DNA of 64,000 bases. Source: Bin87 sp965221295 (GTDB lineage Bacteria; Chloroflexota; Dehalococcoidia; Lucifugimonadales; UBA3495). Both the position numbers and the translations under genes were made by a program. The stretch's first letter is position 1. Each line of letters begins with the position of its first letter. The stretch spans positions 992,001 through 1,056,000 of the forward strand of contig OZ244879.1 in NCBI GenBank assembly GCA_965221295.1, given 5' to 3'. The notes beneath the pieces were generated by a model that searched no databases, was not told the DNA's origin, and was given only the letters and a program-made list of their open reading frames with translations. This document shows positions 17,752-25,257 of this stretch, piece after piece.

Positions 17752-17971
17752 GCACGGCCGACTGTCCGCATGGCCGACGCGCCTCAGTTCACACGCCACG
17801 CCAACTTGGTCGCCACCGGATCAAACTCCTCCGCGACTTTGGATGGGGATGCCCTGTTGGCGGTAAACTTTGATACGCGCATCGAGATTCTGGCTTGTTG
17901 ACCGCTTTGTGTAGTGGAGGGGCGTCAAGCTTGATTCTCGCTAATGCGGTGTATTGCGCCGCAAAATCGTT

Positions 17972-17977
17972 TATAAT
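17972..17977 (+). promoter_or_regulatory. -10 element of P450 gene 2
   Basis: A perfect TATAAT lies 70 bp upstream of the P450 2 start. The -35 region is weak (TGTATT at about 17 bp). It suggests transcription separate from gene 1. Confidence 0.5.
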
Positions 17978-18047
17978 CCTGCAACCCATAAGGCCGGCGC
18001 TCCGCTATCCGGCCGAACCAACACGTCCAAGCCGGAGGTTTCCACCA

Positions 18048-19322
18048 ATGGTCAGCACATTCAATGACAACCCGTTTTCGCTAGAAGCCATTTACCAGCC
18101 ATACGACTTCTACAATCGGTTGCGCGACCATCAACCGGTTTACTACAACGAGGAGTTCGAGGTTTGGATGATAACCTCGTGGGAACACCTGGTGTGGGTG
18201 ACTCGCCATCCCGAGGCCTTCTCTTCCAGCGTTTACGCTCGCGACCCTCGCGCTCCGAACCCACCGATCGATGAAGACGACATGGAGCTCTACAACTTCA
18301 TCAAGAAGTGGCAGGTTTCCCGTTTCATCCAGCACGACCAGCGGCGCTACAACACCGGAATCAGCGGAGCCGACCATGTTGACATGCGGCGGGTGATGCA
18401 CGGTTACTTCACTCCCAAGAGCATCGAGATGTGGCGTCCGCTGGTGCAGTCCGCCATTGACGAATTGCTGGAGGCGGTGGAGGAAAATGGTCGCATGGAC
18501 GTGATGGCGGACTTGGCGACCCCGTTGCCTCTGCTGGTTATCGCCCGCATGTTGGGGATTCCTGACAGCGAGCGTCCCCGGCTGCGGGAATTGGCCAAGG
18601 ACCTGCGGTTCCTGAACCGCGAGGGCCCGGACCGGATGCGTCCACTGAGCCAAGCCGTGCAGAATCTGCAAGATTTCATCGCCCCCATGGTGGAAGACCG
18701 GATACAGAACCCCGAGAAGTTCGACTCTTTGGACCTGATGTCCGTGGTGTGCGAAGGCGAGCGCAAGGGCGTGTTCAACCGCGAAATGACCGTCAACAAC
18801 ATCATGCTGCTCCTGTCTGCAGGCCATGAAACCACCATCAACCTCATTTGCAACGGGACCCTGGCGTTCACCCAACATCCGGACCAGTGGGCCATCCTGA
18901 AATCCGACCCAGAGAGCAAGACCGTGCGCGCCACCGAAGAGTGTTTGCGGTACGACTCTCCGGTGCGTTCCATCCAGCGCATCGCCATGGACGATATCGA
19001 GCTGAATGGCCAGCAAATCAAAAAGGATGACCGGGTGCGCTGGTTCATCCCCGGCGCCAACCGGGACCCCAAGGTCTTCGACCGGGCGGATGACTTCGAC
19101 ATTGAACGCTACCCCAACCAACATGTGGCGTTCGGAAGCGGAATCCATCACTGTTTGGGCGCTACCCTGGCCCGGTTGGAGGGACAAGAAATCTTCCGTA
19201 ATCTGGCCAACCGCTTCGACAGTATCGAGCTGGAAATCCCGGTGGAGCAGGTCGAATACGACCGCGTGCTGACCTTCCGCGCCGTGGAGAGCCTTCCCGT
19301 CACGGTTACCAGAGCCAAATAG
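18048..19322 (+). CDS. Cytochrome P450 (tandem copy 2)
   Basis: A 424-residue paralogue of the preceding gene with the same motifs: LLLSAGHETTINL (I-helix), TEECLRYDSP (ExxR) and AFGSGIHHCLGATLARLEG (heme loop). Differences concentrate in the first 100 residues and the F-G region, where substrate specificity lies in this family. The start is the ATG at 18048 with GGAGG upstream (18033-18037). It probably arose by tandem duplication. Confidence 0.93.
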   Translation: MVSTFNDNPFSLEAIYQPYDFYNRLRDHQPVYYNEEFEVWMITSWEHLVWVTRHPEAFSSSVYARDPRAPNPPIDEDDMELYNFIKKWQVSRFIQHDQRRYNTGISGADHVDMRRVMHGYFTPKSIEMWRPLVQSAIDELLEAVEENGRMDVMADLATPLPLLVIARMLGIPDSERPRLRELAKDLRFLNREGPDRMRPLSQAVQNLQDFIAPMVEDRIQNPEKFDSLDLMSVVCEGERKGVFNREMTVNNIMLLLSAGHETTINLICNGTLAFTQHPDQWAILKSDPESKTVRATEECLRYDSPVRSIQRIAMDDIELNGQQIKKDDRVRWFIPGANRDPKVFDRADDFDIERYPNQHVAFGSGIHHCLGATLARLEGQEIFRNLANRFDSIELEIPVEQVEYDRVLTFRAVESLPVTVTRAK

Positions 19323-19399
19323 TTGCCCACATACGGAAACGAATCGGGCCCATCGCTTCTCGTAGGCGGTGGGCCAAATGTATCTGCAAACTTGTACGG

Positions 19400-19427
19400 T
19401 TTGAATTGTTTCAAATCCTGTGATAAT
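19400..19427 (+). promoter_or_regulatory. Promoter-like element of P450 gene 3
   Basis: TTTGAA (19400-19405), 16 bp, then GATAAT (19422-19427) with an extended -10 TG one base before it. It lies 38 bp upstream of the start. Confidence 0.45.
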
Positions 19428-19465
19428 TTTATCCGGCGCCGATTCGCAACCATAGAGGGTTCGCC

Positions 19466-20695
19466 ATGTCCCCCACGCTTCACGACGATCTCTTTGCGCA
19501 GGATGTGATCCGAGACCCCTACGCCTACTTTGGCGCCCTCAGATCCGAAAAACCCGTTCACTGGAATGAACTTTTCCGCATGTGGGTGGTGAACGGTTAC
19601 GAACGATTGACTTGGGCAGCCCGACGCCCCGAGCTCTTTTCTTCAGAAGTCGCTCTGCGCGACAGTCGCCCGCCCGCTCCCACGATCCCGGAAGAAGATA
19701 TGGAATTGCTGGCGGCGGTTCGTTCGTGGATGGCCGATCGCTTCACCCAGAATGACGGCGCCAAACACAAGGAAAAACGGAAGGTTGTGCACGGGTACTT
19801 CACCCCGAAAGCCATGGAAACCTGGCGCCCGCTGGTGCGTCAGACGGTAAACGACCTGTTGGACGAATTGCAGGGAGCCGGCCGAATGGACGCGATGCGC
19901 GACTTCGCCACCCCGCTCACCTATAGCATCATCGCCGGCTTGATGGACATTCCGCCCAGCGACCGGAGCTTCGTTAAGGAACTGTGCGGAAACATGTGCG
20001 GACTCGATAGCAACGATCCTAATCGGATCCGCGATTATGCCGCTGGGGTGCAGGCCGTAACCGATTATCTAGTGCCCATCGTGGCTGAACGGGTTCGCGA
20101 ACCCGGCGACGATCTGCTCTCGGTCATCTGCCAAGGAGAAATCTCGGGAGCTTACACCCGAGACGAAGTCCTCGCTAATTCCTTGCTCCTGCTGGTTGCG
20201 GGTCACGAAACCACCAACGACCTGATTGCCAACGGAATCCTGGCGTTTTCCCAATGGCCTGACCAATTCGACCTGCTGCGCGCCGATCCCGATCGCCACA
20301 TGGTCAACGCGGTGGAAGAAGCGCTGCGTTACGACTCGCCGCTCAAGTCAATTCAACGGGTGGCCACGCAGGATGTCGACATGGGCGACGGGCACATCGT
20401 GGCTAAGGATGACCGTGTTCGTTGGGTCATTTCGTCTGCTAACCGGGATCCTGCGGTGTTCAAAAACCCTGATGATCTGGACATCACCCGCGACCCGAAT
20501 CCACACTTGGCGTTTGGCAGTGGCGTGCATCATTGCCTGGGCGCCACGCTGGCCAGGCTGGAAGGACAGGAGGCGTTCGCCGAATTGTCCCGTCGCTTCG
20601 CGGGCTTTGAATTGGAAGTCGACCCCGATCAGCTGGAATACCTGCCCAGCGTCGGACAGCGCACCCTTTTGAATCTCCCCGTCAGCTTGCGGTAA
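19466..20695 (+). CDS. Cytochrome P450 (tandem copy 3)
   Basis: This 409-residue third paralogue is the most diverged. Motifs are LLLVAGHETTNDL (I-helix), VEEALRYDSP (ExxR) and AFGSGVHHCLGATLARLEG (heme loop). It lacks the roughly 15-residue stretch present in copies 1 and 2 before the conserved HGYFTPK segment. The start is the ATG at 19466. The ferredoxin gene follows 69 bp downstream and is the likely redox partner. Confidence 0.93.
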   Translation: MSPTLHDDLFAQDVIRDPYAYFGALRSEKPVHWNELFRMWVVNGYERLTWAARRPELFSSEVALRDSRPPAPTIPEEDMELLAAVRSWMADRFTQNDGAKHKEKRKVVHGYFTPKAMETWRPLVRQTVNDLLDELQGAGRMDAMRDFATPLTYSIIAGLMDIPPSDRSFVKELCGNMCGLDSNDPNRIRDYAAGVQAVTDYLVPIVAERVREPGDDLLSVICQGEISGAYTRDEVLANSLLLLVAGHETTNDLIANGILAFSQWPDQFDLLRADPDRHMVNAVEEALRYDSPLKSIQRVATQDVDMGDGHIVAKDDRVRWVISSANRDPAVFKNPDDLDITRDPNPHLAFGSGVHHCLGATLARLEGQEAFAELSRRFAGFELEVDPDQLEYLPSVGQRTLLNLPVSLR

Positions 20696-20764
20696 CGTCG
20701 AACCAAAGCTGTCGCTCTTGGCATTTGAATGCGCGTTCCCAACACGCCCTGAGGAGGATCCCCA

Positions 20765-20989
20765 ATGGCTAGGCAATTGAAGATTACCGTGGACTACAAC
20801 GTCTGCGTGGGTAACGCCATGTGCGAAACCTTCGCCATGAACACGTTCGGCCTCAATGAAGACCGGCAATCCTACGTCAAAGACGCTGCTGGAGACCCCG
20901 AAGAGACCATCATCGAGGCCGCCGAAAACTGCCCGGTAACCGCGATCACTGTAGAGGACGCTGAAACTGGGGAGATCTTGTTCCCGTAA
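20765..20989 (+). CDS. Single-cluster ferredoxin of the P450-partner type
   Basis: The 74-residue ferredoxin has the motif C-V-G-N-A-M-C near the N-terminus and a final C-P (ENCPVTAI). In P450-linked ferredoxins of actinobacteria the pattern is C-x2-X-x2-C...CP, with X not Cys, and these carry a 3Fe-4S or a 4Fe-4S cluster with a non-Cys ligand. Here X is Asn. The start is the ATG at 20765 with GAGGAGG upstream. Its place behind three P450 genes supports electron transfer to them. No ferredoxin reductase gene is in the window. Confidence 0.9.
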   Translation: MARQLKITVDYNVCVGNAMCETFAMNTFGLNEDRQSYVKDAAGDPEETIIEAAENCPVTAITVEDAETGEILFP

Positions 20990-21015
20990 ACCACAGTCGG
21001 CGCTCTGATCCAACT

Positions 21016-21038
21016 GGGGCGGGTCTCAAACCCGCCCC
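21016..21038. terminator. Bidirectional hairpin between ferredoxin and monooxygenase
   Basis: A perfect 9-bp stem GGGGCGGGT/ACCCGCCCC has loop CTCAA. It overlaps the last codons of the convergent monooxygenase gene. T tracts are absent on both sides. Confidence 0.5.
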
Positions 21039-22039
21039 GTGGATTTGCCGATGACCTCTTCACCGAAGCGGCGGATGATTTTGCTCGGGTCGTGACCTAC
21101 GGCCATGACTTGCAACACGTCCACTCCCGCGGACTCGATCCGAGACACCTTGGCCCTACATTCTTCCGGTGTTCCAGCCACGGCGAAGCGGTCGGCCAGG
21201 TAACCAGTGACGCCAAACTGATCAGTGATGGCTGCGTTGCGGGTATCGCCCACCAGCTCGTGCTCTGAGGGAACGTATTCCCCCTGTATCGCCATCATCG
21301 CCTCGTGCAGTTCCTCAGGAACATGCTTGCCTTCCAATGTAAAACGAAAGGCGTGATGAGCGCTGGCGGCCAGAGCCATCTTGATTTCGTCGACGGCGGC
21401 GTCATGATTGTCTTCAATATTGCATTTGGCAAAGGCCCAAATCTCCGTGGAGCCGACCGGTTTGCCCCCGTTCCGCTCGCCAGCTCGCACGTGCGCCACA
21501 GTATCTTCCAGTATTTCCGGGGTCAAACCGGTGTGAATCATTACCCGGTCGGCGATTTCGCCCGCGATCCGCAATGTGCGCGGCCCCTCGGCGGACATCA
21601 TGATGGGAACCGGGTCATTGCTCCAGGTGACGTATCCCTGGCGGCCCAGATAGTGGGCGGTTTCACCGGCCAGCATGGTTCGCACGGCGCCGATGTATTC
21701 GCGAAGCGCCGCCAAACGCGCCGGCCGAAGTCCCAAGTTCAAGATGGCTGAGTCGCCCGTGCCGATTCCCAGATATGCCCGTCCGCGGGACAACTCCTGC
21801 AGTGATGCGACGGCCGAGGCCATTACTGCAGGGTGCCGGGTGATGGGATTGGTGACGCATGGCCCCAGGTGCACTCGTTCGGACTCCATGGCCGCAATGG
21901 TCAACGAAACGAAGAGCTCACGGAACAAGGATTGCGAATCGGCAACGCCGATATAGTGGAAGCCGACCGCCTCAGCCAGCCGAACGTGCTCCCGGAAGGC
22001 ATCAAGCGAGGTAGGGAGCAGGTTTACACCAAATTTCAT
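21026..22039 (-). CDS. Luciferase-like (LLM class) flavin-dependent oxidoreductase
   Basis: This 337-residue COG2141-type enzyme has GFHYIGVADSQS near residue 27, VHLGPCVTNPITRHPAVMASAVASL, GRAYLGIGTGDSA and IMMSAEGPRTLRIAGEIADRVMI. The C-terminus has AGTPEECRAKVSRIESAGVD. This pattern resembles F420-dependent methylenetetrahydromethanopterin reductase-like enzymes, so F420 is plausible but not proven. The start is the ATG at 22037-22039. It converges on the P450-ferredoxin cluster. Confidence 0.87.
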   Translation of the reverse strand: MKFGVNLLPTSLDAFREHVRLAEAVGFHYIGVADSQSLFRELFVSLTIAAMESERVHLGPCVTNPITRHPAVMASAVASLQELSRGRAYLGIGTGDSAILNLGLRPARLAALREYIGAVRTMLAGETAHYLGRQGYVTWSNDPVPIMMSAEGPRTLRIAGEIADRVMIHTGLTPEILEDTVAHVRAGERNGGKPVGSTEIWAFAKCNIEDNHDAAVDEIKMALAASAHHAFRFTLEGKHVPEELHEAMMAIQGEYVPSEHELVGDTRNAAITDQFGVTGYLADRFAVAGTPEECRAKVSRIESAGVDVLQVMAVGHDPSKIIRRFGEEVIGKSTGRV

Positions 22040-22099
22040 AGGCCAGGCGCTCTCTCCTGATCTGCGATCAATGTGCGAATGACGGGTGGTGTCATGGCT

Positions 22100-22306
22100 C
22101 TACCCTCCGCCGGTCCACGTTTGGGTGCGGGCCATATCGATCGTGGTCTGCACTGTCAGGTTATGGCCGGCTTGGCCCTGTGAACGAGCCAACTCGCGGC
22201 GATGTCGCATCAGTTCGGTGTCGACGTGCAGGCCACTCTCCGGCAATTTGTAGGGGCGCCGCGCCAAGCGACGCGCGCTCTGCAGCATTGTGGCGAAAAT
22301 CTTCAA
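22100..22306 (-). CDS. Possible small protein downstream of aroC
   Basis: A 68-codon frame begins with a TTG 12 bp after the aroC stop and ends 60 bp before the next gene. The product is basic, without cysteines or membrane segments. No Shine-Dalgarno or family is recognised, so it may be a chance frame. It is the only candidate in the 280-bp gap. Confidence 0.25.
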   Translation of the reverse strand: MKIFATMLQSARRLARRPYKLPESGLHVDTELMRHRRELARSQGQAGHNLTVQTTIDMARTQTWTGGG

Positions 22307-22318
22307 GAGGGCGTCCCT

Positions 22319-23506
22319 TCAGCTGTATCGAAGCCGAGGCCCAACGGTCGCTTGGTAACCCTCGAAATTTCGGCGGGTTTCGGGGATGCTGTCACCACCG
22401 AATTTTTCCATGAAGGCGTCGGCCAGAACGAGGGCCAGCATAGCCTCGCCGATGACTCCGGCCGGGGGAGCCTGGCATACGTCGCTACGCTCGAAATGGG
22501 CCTGCACGGGCTCGCCGGTGTCCAAATCAACGGAGGGCAGCGGGTTGTGCAGTGTGGCAATTGGCTTGATGACGAATCTGGCCACCAGTGGGGGTCCGCT
22601 GGTCATTCCGCCCTCCGTGCCGCCAGCGCGATTGGTTCGGCGTTGCCAGGGTTGATCAGGGTCTGTTACCGGCTCGATGACGTCCTGAAACTCGGAACCC
22701 CACGCGTCCATCAGATCCCAACCGGGGCCGATGCTGACGGCTTTGACAGCGTTGATGCTCATGAGGGCCTGAGCGATTTTCGCATCGATCTTGCGGTCCC
22801 AGTGGACGTGCGAACCCAAGCCGATGGGTACGTTTTCGGCGATCACCTCGACGGCGCCGCCCACGGTATCCCCCGCTTCCCGGGCGGCGTCCACTTCTGC
22901 CATCATTTTCACCGCGGCTTCAGGGTCGGCGCAGTGAACGGGAGACTCCTCGACCGCATCCCAGTCGATAGCGTCGTGATCTGGAGGATTGGCGTGTACG
23001 CGGCCAATGGAGACTACGTGGCTGCGGAGAACGATACCGAATTCCTCCAGCAGGCGCATCGCAACGGCTCCGGCGGCCACGCGACCGGCGGTTTCTCGAG
23101 CCGAGGCGCGCTCCAGTGAATTGCGAACATCATGGAAACCGTATTTCATGGCGCCGGGAAGATCGGCATGTCCGGGCCGAATACGGGTTACCCGCCGATT
23201 GCGGCCTTCTTGGGACGGATTTTCGATGTGCTCGACCGCCATGGCTTCCTGCCAGTTGACCCAATCGCGATTCTCCAAGAGCATACCGATGGGGCTGCCC
23301 AGGGTGTAGCCGTGCCGGACGCCAGTCTGGATGTGGGCGTGGTCGCGCTCGATCTGCTGCCGTCCGCCACGTCCGTAGCCCCGTTGCCTCCGAGCCAAAT
23401 GCCTGGCGATGTACGCTTCGTCCAGCGGCAGATAGGCGGGGATTCCTTCCACGATTATCATCAGGCCCTGCCCGTGGGATTCGCCCGCGGTGAACCATCT
23501 AATCAT
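22319..23506 (-). CDS. aroC: Chorismate synthase AroC
   Basis: AroC converts EPSP to chorismate, the last shikimate-pathway step, using reduced FMN. The 395-residue protein has the opening IRWFTAGESHGQGLMIIVEG and the signatures RRQRGYGRGGRQQIERD, GSPIGMLLENRDW, RPGHADLPGAMKYG and SARETAGRVAAGAVA. The late motif is AGGTEGGMTSGPPLV. The start is the ATG at 23504-23506 with AGGAGG upstream. It lies 79 bp behind aroE in the same direction. Confidence 0.95.
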   Translation of the reverse strand: MIRWFTAGESHGQGLMIIVEGIPAYLPLDEAYIARHLARRQRGYGRGGRQQIERDHAHIQTGVRHGYTLGSPIGMLLENRDWVNWQEAMAVEHIENPSQEGRNRRVTRIRPGHADLPGAMKYGFHDVRNSLERASARETAGRVAAGAVAMRLLEEFGIVLRSHVVSIGRVHANPPDHDAIDWDAVEESPVHCADPEAAVKMMAEVDAAREAGDTVGGAVEVIAENVPIGLGSHVHWDRKIDAKIAQALMSINAVKAVSIGPGWDLMDAWGSEFQDVIEPVTDPDQPWQRRTNRAGGTEGGMTSGPPLVARFVIKPIATLHNPLPSVDLDTGEPVQAHFERSDVCQAPPAGVIGEAMLALVLADAFMEKFGGDSIPETRRNFEGYQATVGPRLRYS

Positions 23507-23585
23507 TGGCGTGTTCCTCCTGTGGGAACCGAATGGCGCCAACCGCGAGGGGTTGGCTATGGGACGCCACCAAACCAACTCGAAA

Positions 23586-24455
23586 TTACTGTGAGGCTTC
23601 GCGTTGGCGCATTGCTGTCATGGCCGCCTCCATCATTGCCTCTACAGGAGCCGGCCGTTCCAGCCAAATTTCAAACGAAGCCGCGCCTTGGTACACCAGC
23701 ATAGTGATTCCCCCAAGATCGGATGCGCCAGCCCAATTGGCCTCACGGAGCAGCGGTGTCAGCGTGGGATTATACACCAGGTCATAGACCAAGGCTGTAG
23801 CCGGTATTTGGTCCCAACGCAATGGCGTCGCGGCGTCGTCCGGTCCGTGGGTCATGCCCAGGGATGTGCAGTTGACGATCAGGTCCGCCGACCCGGCGGC
23901 GTCGCCGAGACTATCAGTTGCCAGCCCCACGGCTTGAGCTTCCACACTCCGGGACCGGGCCAAGTCCGCCAGGGATTGGGCTCGCGCCAGAGTGCGATTG
24001 GCGATGGTCAGCGACCCTACGCCCGCGCGGAGCAGCGCCTGAACTACGCCGCGGGCGGACCCGCCGGCTCCAAGAATCAGGACCCTCTTGCCCGCAGGCT
24101 CCAGACCTCCCGACTCGCGCAACGCTCTCAGGAACCCGTAGCCGTCGGTGTTGTAGCCGGCGAGATGGCCATCACGGTTGACGATGGTGTTGACTGCGCC
24201 CGCCTCCGCCGCCCATTCGTCGATTTCGTCAAGGAAGGGCATAACCGCTTCCTTGTACGGAACAGTTACGTTGATGCCAGTCACGGCTTCCGAGCGTAGG
24301 GCGTTTACAAACTCCGCCACGTCGTTCGGTTCGACCTCATAAGCCCGGTACTGGGCGTTGATGCCCAAACTGTCCAACGCGGCCTGTTGGAATGCTGGCG
24401 ATATGGAATGTCCGATTGGACGCCCAATTATCCCCAAAGAGGAGTTGATGGTCAT
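23586..24455 (-). CDS. aroE: Shikimate dehydrogenase AroE
   Basis: AroE reduces 3-dehydroshikimate with NADPH. The 289-residue protein has GIIGRPIGHSISPAFQQAAL (about 8-27) for substrate and NVTVPYKEAVMPFLDE with the catalytic Lys. GAVNTIV and GYNTDGYGFLRAL follow, then the Rossmann motif LGAGGSARGVVQALL. NCTSLGM and a late GGITMLVYQGAASFEIWL complete it. The start is taken as ATG 24453-24455, 11 bp after the lipoprotein stop; the gene forms a run lipoprotein-aroE-aroC. Confidence 0.94.
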   Translation of the reverse strand: MTINSSLGIIGRPIGHSISPAFQQAALDSLGINAQYRAYEVEPNDVAEFVNALRSEAVTGINVTVPYKEAVMPFLDEIDEWAAEAGAVNTIVNRDGHLAGYNTDGYGFLRALRESGGLEPAGKRVLILGAGGSARGVVQALLRAGVGSLTIANRTLARAQSLADLARSRSVEAQAVGLATDSLGDAAGSADLIVNCTSLGMTHGPDDAATPLRWDQIPATALVYDLVYNPTLTPLLREANWAGASDLGGITMLVYQGAASFEIWLERPAPVEAMMEAAMTAMRQREASQ

Positions 24456-24466
24456 GTGATTCCGGG

Positions 24467-25129
24467 TTATCCGGTGACGGACAAGTTCCTGATTTCCCGA
24501 CATCCGCTGAACGTGGTAGGCGTGTCCATCCCAGAATCGGCGTCTCCGACGAACAGATCGAACACCATGCCAAAATGGCTTATGACCAGCACGTATTTGC
24601 CGTCAGCCGTAGTTGTGCCTTCCACGGTGATGTTCTCCGTTTGGCTCTTGGCGAACACCGGCGTTCCTTCCGCCGGAGCAACGTTTCCTACCGTTACTGT
24701 TCCGGCAATAAAGCACGGCCGGCCACTGGACGGAGTGGCAGTAGGCGAGGGAGTATCGGTCGGGACCGCCGGAATCGGCGTAGCGGTGGGATCGACGGGC
24801 GCCGTCGGCTCTGCCGGCATGGCTGTAGGCTCAGGTTGTGTTTCCGGCGTCGGCGTAGCCGCCATCGCTGTTGGTTGGTCGGCGGCGGCGACCATCGCGG
24901 CAACGGTCGCGGCCAGGTCGGGAGTTGGAGCGACCGTGGGCTCCGTGGTGGCCGTTGGTTCGGAAATCGGCGTTTCGGTGGGTGTCGCCGCTCTGACGGC
25001 CGCGTCAATGGTCGCTTGGATGTCCGTGGTTGGTTCGGGCTCGGACCCTTGCCCGCAACCCGCAATGGCGCCAAGCATAACGGCGGCGGCGAAAATTCCT
25101 GCGATCAGTCGGGTATTCCTGCGTTTCAT
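24467..25129 (-). CDS. Secreted lipoprotein with Pro/Thr-rich linker
   Basis: The 220-residue product begins MKRRNTRLIAGIF with a signal peptide and a lipobox ending AIAGC (Cys at about 25). A linker of about 100 residues follows, rich in Pro, Thr, Ala and Glu, of the type that extends a domain from the membrane. The C-terminal 80 residues form a small beta-rich domain with two Cys (RPCFIAGTVTVG and TFSGCREIRN) that could bridge. The function is unknown. The start is the ATG at 25127-25129 with GGAG upstream. Confidence 0.7.
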   Translation of the reverse strand: MKRRNTRLIAGIFAAAVMLGAIAGCGQGSEPEPTTDIQATIDAAVRAATPTETPISEPTATTEPTVAPTPDLAATVAAMVAAADQPTAMAATPTPETQPEPTAMPAEPTAPVDPTATPIPAVPTDTPSPTATPSSGRPCFIAGTVTVGNVAPAEGTPVFAKSQTENITVEGTTTADGKYVLVISHFGMVFDLFVGDADSGMDTPTTFSGCREIRNLSVTG

Positions 25130-25257
25130 TTGAGGAGCTCCTAAGAACAAGCGACAATCGTCCAATACTTAGATTGTGCCAAAAAATCGCCTAATGCGCG
25201 CTGAAATTGACGTACTGATTCTCGCGACTTTCGGTCGCGTGTCCAGCAACCCATCGC

